Positions 60,910-64,000 of a stretch of 64,000 nucleotides of DNA are shown here, in pieces. The translations under genes were made by a program, and so were the position numbers. Each line of letters opens with the position of its first letter. The first letter of the stretch is position 1. Where the stretch lies: assembly GCA_965249185.1 (NCBI GenBank), contig CBDFLS010000002.1, forward strand, positions 124,001 to 188,000. The letters are read 5' to 3'. The DNA is from CBDFLS01 sp965249185. GTDB taxonomy: Bacteria; Chloroflexota; Dehalococcoidia; Lucifugimonadales; Australimonadaceae. The notes below the pieces were generated by a model. It did not search any database, was not told where the DNA came from, and was given only the letters and a program-made list of their open reading frames with translations.

Positions 60910-63492
60910 TTACGGTACCAGTGTGGCGTCCCTGGTGGCCCAGACCCAGTAGCCCTTACCGTTCACCACATCGCCTCCGCTGGATGACAGCTTAGACCAT
61001 GTGTTGTTCTGGGTGTCGAAGGAGTAGGCCACAGACCAGGTGATGCTGGTAAAGTAGACCACCGCGGAAGTGGTCACTCCGCCTGGGCCGCCACCGGCCG
61101 CAGCTATCTGCAAGTCAACCACCGGCAGCAGGTTCCATCCAGCCTTCACCGCAATCGTGGGCAGGACGGCCGCCGGGTCACGCTCGGGAATCAGCGTGCT
61201 GATGGCCGTGAAGGCGGTGGTGGAGACCCAGTAGGCATGCTTGGAATCAATCGTACTCAGGGTCCCCGTCCAGGTGCCATCACCGGCTCGGCTGGCAACC
61301 AGCCACTGGCCGACGCCACTGGTCGTGTCGTAGCTCAGGACGGACGTGGCCGGGTGGACGGGCGGCAGCACCGCGTCGATGGCCGTGTCAGAGGGATCAC
61401 CCGGCAGAGAGATGAGGTTCCAACCCGGCGACAGCGGCACCGAGTATGGCAGGCGAGCGCTCACCGTGAAAGTGAAGGTCTGGTTCGAAGTGAACGTGTT
61501 ACCCACGTCGTCCTTACCGTTGAACTTCACAGTGTGGGTTCCAACGCTCAGACCGCTCGCCTTCAGCACAAAGGAGTCGGAGTCGACACTACCCTGGGTT
61601 CCCAGGACGCTCACATCGTCCAAGAGGAGCGCAGTCAGCGCCACTCCATTGTGGGAATCGATCGCCACCGCGACGGCCGGAGTGCCAAAAGAGAGGCTGT
61701 CAACGCCGTTGATGTCGTACTCGGCCCCCTCCGAAAAGTCTATACGGATGAAGGGGTTGGCACTCTCCGTGGAGGTGGAGGTAGTGCTCGGCGTAAGTGT
61801 GACCGACGCCGTCGTCAAGTTGTCGTCGAACTCGAAGAGCGTGGCCAAAGTCAGGACCACGGCATCACCGGCGGCCGCACCGGACCCGACCGTCGCGACG
61901 TTGGCGTTCCCGCTGGCATCAGTCCCGGTGACATGGACCGAAATGAGCTGCCTACCGCCGGAAACCGATGTGAGCAGACCCGTGCTGGTCCAACTGTTGG
62001 CGGTCCCGCCTACCGGAGTCGCGGGAACGCCGTTTACAACGTTTACCTCAAGCCGGTTATCGGTGACCGTGTCGAATGTCAAAGTGTTCAGATTAACCGT
62101 GGGTGCGGTAGTCAGCGCTTCGTCGGAAACAACGGTTATGGTAATCGCGGAAGCAGCCACGGTAGAGGTCGCTACCACGCCCCTGGCCACAGGCCTCCCG
62201 GTAGCAGCGGCGTCTCCGATAACCGTCACCGTCAACGCGGGGTTAATCTTGTCAAGAGCCGTTATGTCTTGCGGGTTATTCAGGTTGCCCGCAACGTCTG
62301 TAAGGGCGCTGGAGAGCAGCTGCACCACTGGCTTGGCCGTGGCCCTAAGGGGACTCGCCAGCGTCAGGAAAACGATGTTCTTGGTCGCGGGGCTAGTCAA
62401 GTTCGGATGAATGATGCCCGTTACCGTGCTTCCCACCACATTGAAGTCCGAGGCGGAAACGGTGGTGGTGTCTAGGTTGTCCGCGGGAGTGGTCCCGGCG
62501 GCGGCGTTACTGGTGAAGGTCACCTTGATAGAGCTGCGGTCCTGCTTGTCCGCAAGCGTGACTGCATTCCAGCCTTTGCCAGCTTCCGCCAGTCCGATGC
62601 CGGGCTTGGTAGTATCGACCGTCAGAATGAACTTGTCCTCAGCGAATCCATCAGACGGCAAAGCTGCGGTAGACGTCAAAGCGTCAGTCTCCGTCTCGTT
62701 GCCGACGCGGTCCATGGCCGTGACGAACCAGAGGTTGGGGCCCGTAGCCAGCGAGCTCGTAATCAGATAGGTGAAGCCCTTCCCGCTGCTCGTGTAGTCG
62801 GCGTTGCCGGCCTTGTTCGTGCCTCCGATGCTAATTACGATCTCTTTAGGAATGCCGGTGACCGTAACAGGTTGACCCGACACGGACTCAAGGCCAGCAG
62901 TGGCGTCATCGATCTGGCCGCTGAACGAGGCGGTTATAGCACTCTGGGTCACGTTGTTCGCGGGAGCGACGCTGGTAATGGTGGGGCCCGTGCCATCCAC
63001 CGTAAGGTCAAGACTGACCGCAGCCACTCCCGTTCCAGTAGTCACCCGGATGATCTGCCCATCGGCCGTTGCCTTGATGGCCTGGGTGGGGGAAGTTGCC
63101 GTGCCGACGGCGTCGACCACGAAATACCCTGTGAATACGCCGGTGTCGGCGATCTCGGCCAGATCTAGCGTCCCTCCCGCTATGGAACTCAGAAGAGAGA
63201 CGTTCTGGACAGTAACTGTCGACGTGGTCGACCCATTGCCAATCTCCGTGGTATCCGCAACCGTCACCAATACCGCGTCGTAGGCGCCCGATTTGTTGGA
63301 GACGTACAGGGTGCTGGGCGCCACGAGAGTGCTCTGCGTGACGCCGCTAACGACATCTTGCACTTCCAATTTCAGGGTTACAGTCCCCACTACAGCCGAC
63401 CTTGTACCCGCCATCGCGGGTACAATGGCCACTACAGACAGGGCGAGGGCCAGGATAATGCCGATAATCGTGTATCTGCTCTTCACTTTCAC
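60910..63492 (-). CDS. Large secreted S-layer-like / adhesin-type surface protein
   Basis: The 860-residue protein starts at GTG 63492, 12 bases after AAAGGGGG. It has a signal peptide (YTIIGIILALALSVVAIVPA, cut after AMA) and a Thr/Val/Ser/Asp-rich beta-sandwich body with no cysteines, of Ig-like or bacterial surface-domain type (VDGTGPTITSVAPANNVTQS, VDTTKPGIGLAEAGKG). The last 180 residues contain two related modules opening with PGWNLISLPGD and AGWNLLPVVDL and each ending in a YWV motif, probably a wall- or surface-binding repeat. Strong promoter, long leader and strong terminator suggest high expression. S-layer identity is inference. Confidence 0.75.
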   Translation of the reverse strand: MKVKSRYTIIGIILALALSVVAIVPAMAGTRSAVVGTVTLKLEVQDVVSGVTQSTLVAPSTLYVSNKSGAYDAVLVTVADTTEIGNGSTTSTVTVQNVSLLSSIAGGTLDLAEIADTGVFTGYFVVDAVGTATSPTQAIKATADGQIIRVTTGTGVAAVSLDLTVDGTGPTITSVAPANNVTQSAITASFSGQIDDATAGLESVSGQPVTVTGIPKEIVISIGGTNKAGNADYTSSGKGFTYLITSSLATGPNLWFVTAMDRVGNETETDALTSTAALPSDGFAEDKFILTVDTTKPGIGLAEAGKGWNAVTLADKQDRSSIKVTFTSNAAAGTTPADNLDTTTVSASDFNVVGSTVTGIIHPNLTSPATKNIVFLTLASPLRATAKPVVQLLSSALTDVAGNLNNPQDITALDKINPALTVTVIGDAAATGRPVARGVVATSTVAASAITITVVSDEALTTAPTVNLNTLTFDTVTDNRLEVNVVNGVPATPVGGTANSWTSTGLLTSVSGGRQLISVHVTGTDASGNANVATVGSGAAAGDAVVLTLATLFEFDDNLTTASVTLTPSTTSTSTESANPFIRIDFSEGAEYDINGVDSLSFGTPAVAVAIDSHNGVALTALLLDDVSVLGTQGSVDSDSFVLKASGLSVGTHTVKFNGKDDVGNTFTSNQTFTFTVSARLPYSVPLSPGWNLISLPGDPSDTAIDAVLPPVHPATSVLSYDTTSGVGQWLVASRAGDGTWTGTLSTIDSKHAYWVSTTAFTAISTLIPERDPAAVLPTIAVKAGWNLLPVVDLQIAAAGGGPGGVTTSAVVYFTSITWSVAYSFDTQNNTWSKLSSSGGDVVNGKGYWVWATRDATLVP

Positions 63493-63960
63493 TTGCTAAA
63501 TCCCCCTTTAGAGACTATGAATGGCGCACTTTTGAGGGTACTAGGCATCAACACATCCCAACCCCCTTTTCCGTATGGAAAGGCCGAACTGCGAAACAAA
63601 GGATAAGCGCACGTTTCTCCCTTGCTGACCATGCTCGCGACTTTTTTACACTAGGGCCATTCGTTTGTCAAGGCCGCTCGTGTACGGAAACGCAGCATTG
63701 TTGCCGCGATTCCATCGCCTCTGGCGGACTGTGGCCCACTCCCCCCGCTGCCCTGGGCTCTGTGAGGACAGGAGGTCCCTGTCCACTCAGAAGCCACTCC
63801 TTACTCTTCAACACTCCGGGCGGTCCCATAACCTTTAAGGCCCGGCCGGGGAGGAGTACAACTCACGAACGGCCAGCGGGCACTGTATGATAACGCGGTA
63901 GGTGTGTCAATAGGTCTACAGTGCCAACTCCACTCATTTTAACAGCCATCCCAAGCGCCA
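63493..63960. other. Leader and upstream region of the surface-protein gene
   Basis: About 470 bases without a convincing gene. The half next to the gene contains its promoter and a leader of about 145 bases. In the distal half (63700-63960) nothing was recognised beyond a short inverted repeat around ACAGGAGGTCCCTGT. Confidence 0.5.
63643..63671 (-). promoter_or_regulatory. Promoter of the surface-protein gene
   Basis: On the minus strand a perfect TTGACA (63666-63671), 17 bases, then TAAAAA (63643-63648). The start would lie near 63636. Confidence 0.55.
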
Positions 63961-64000
63961 CTAGATCTCTCTCGTGAGGGTGGTCAGGAACTCAGCGTTG
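63961..64000 (-). CDS. Possible 3' end of a gene entering the window
   Basis: From the window edge one minus-strand frame reads NAEFLTTLTREI and stops at TAG 63961-63963. It looks protein-like but only about 12 codons are visible, so the call is weak. Confidence 0.25.
   Translation of the reverse strand, partial: NAEFLTTLTREI

Overview
The window is GC-rich bacterial DNA whose gene content suits a Chloroflexota genome, most likely from the Dehalococcoidia or a related uncultured lineage. This is inferred from gene families, not from any search. Pointers are a core-type MetE, an HspR-GrpE-DnaK operon, a decayed pilin with a GYVLFGHD-type C-terminus, Pro/Thr-rich lipoprotein linkers, an HDAC/AcuC homologue and a gamma-alpha fused 2-oxoacid:ferredoxin oxidoreductase. 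Canonical TTGACA/TATAAT-like promoters can be read before many genes.

Layout. 1-2 kb: a partial metal-binding-domain gene, a DUF1802 protein and an aldo/keto reductase. 2-5.1 kb: a lower-GC, decaying island with an IS1595-family insertion sequence inside a coiled-coil gene, a frameshifted pilin-like gene and a broken secreted-protein remnant. 5.1-16.5 kb: FabI, an EVE protein, a MetE N-half homologue, a very large frameshifted lipoprotein, a core MetE with a complete zinc site, a peroxiredoxin whose catalytic residue is encoded by an in-frame TGA (probable selenocysteine), a TrmI-type tRNA methyltransferase, a MidA-type methyltransferase and a small zinc-ribbon protein. 16.5-21 kb: citrate synthase and KorAB. 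21-26.5 kb: an ECF sigma factor with a divergent zinc-finger anti-sigma factor, a sulfite-oxidase-like molybdoenzyme, and a cytochrome c maturation cluster ccmABCDE interrupted by a nested palindromic element; its CcmE carries the CxxxY haem-binding variant. 26.9-30.1 kb: hspR-grpE-dnaK with a HAIR-like operator inside its promoter. 30.1-35.1 kb: a LuxR-type regulator, two S1C proteases, a PiT-type permease and an AcuC-like deacetylase.

35.3-41.2 kb: six tandem alpha/beta hydrolase paralogues, with the same promoter sequence before the first and the fifth and a near-identical tract shared by the fifth and sixth. 41.2-44.1 kb: an MrfA/Hrq1-like helicase broken by a homopolymer frameshift, and a DUF503 protein. 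44.1-51.8 kb: Rex with a palindromic operator, facing a complete F1Fo ATP synthase operon (atpI-B-E-F-H-A-G-D-C). 51.9-64 kb: a DUF151 nuclease, transketolase, a SagB/ThcOx-like double nitroreductase, an O-antigen-ligase-like/TPR protein, BioY, an MBL-fold protein, a membrane-anchored secreted protein and a large S-layer-like surface protein with a strong promoter and terminator.

Together the genes describe central carbon and energy metabolism (citrate synthase, KorAB, ATP synthase, transketolase, c-type cytochrome assembly), redox sensing (Rex, the peroxiredoxin), stress response and an elaborate cell surface. Short direct repeats of 11-26 bp, present in two or three copies and each of unrelated sequence, recur in many intergenic gaps. 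Three otherwise intact-looking or decayed genes carry single-base frameshifts, so assembly error must be considered for the lipoprotein and the helicase.
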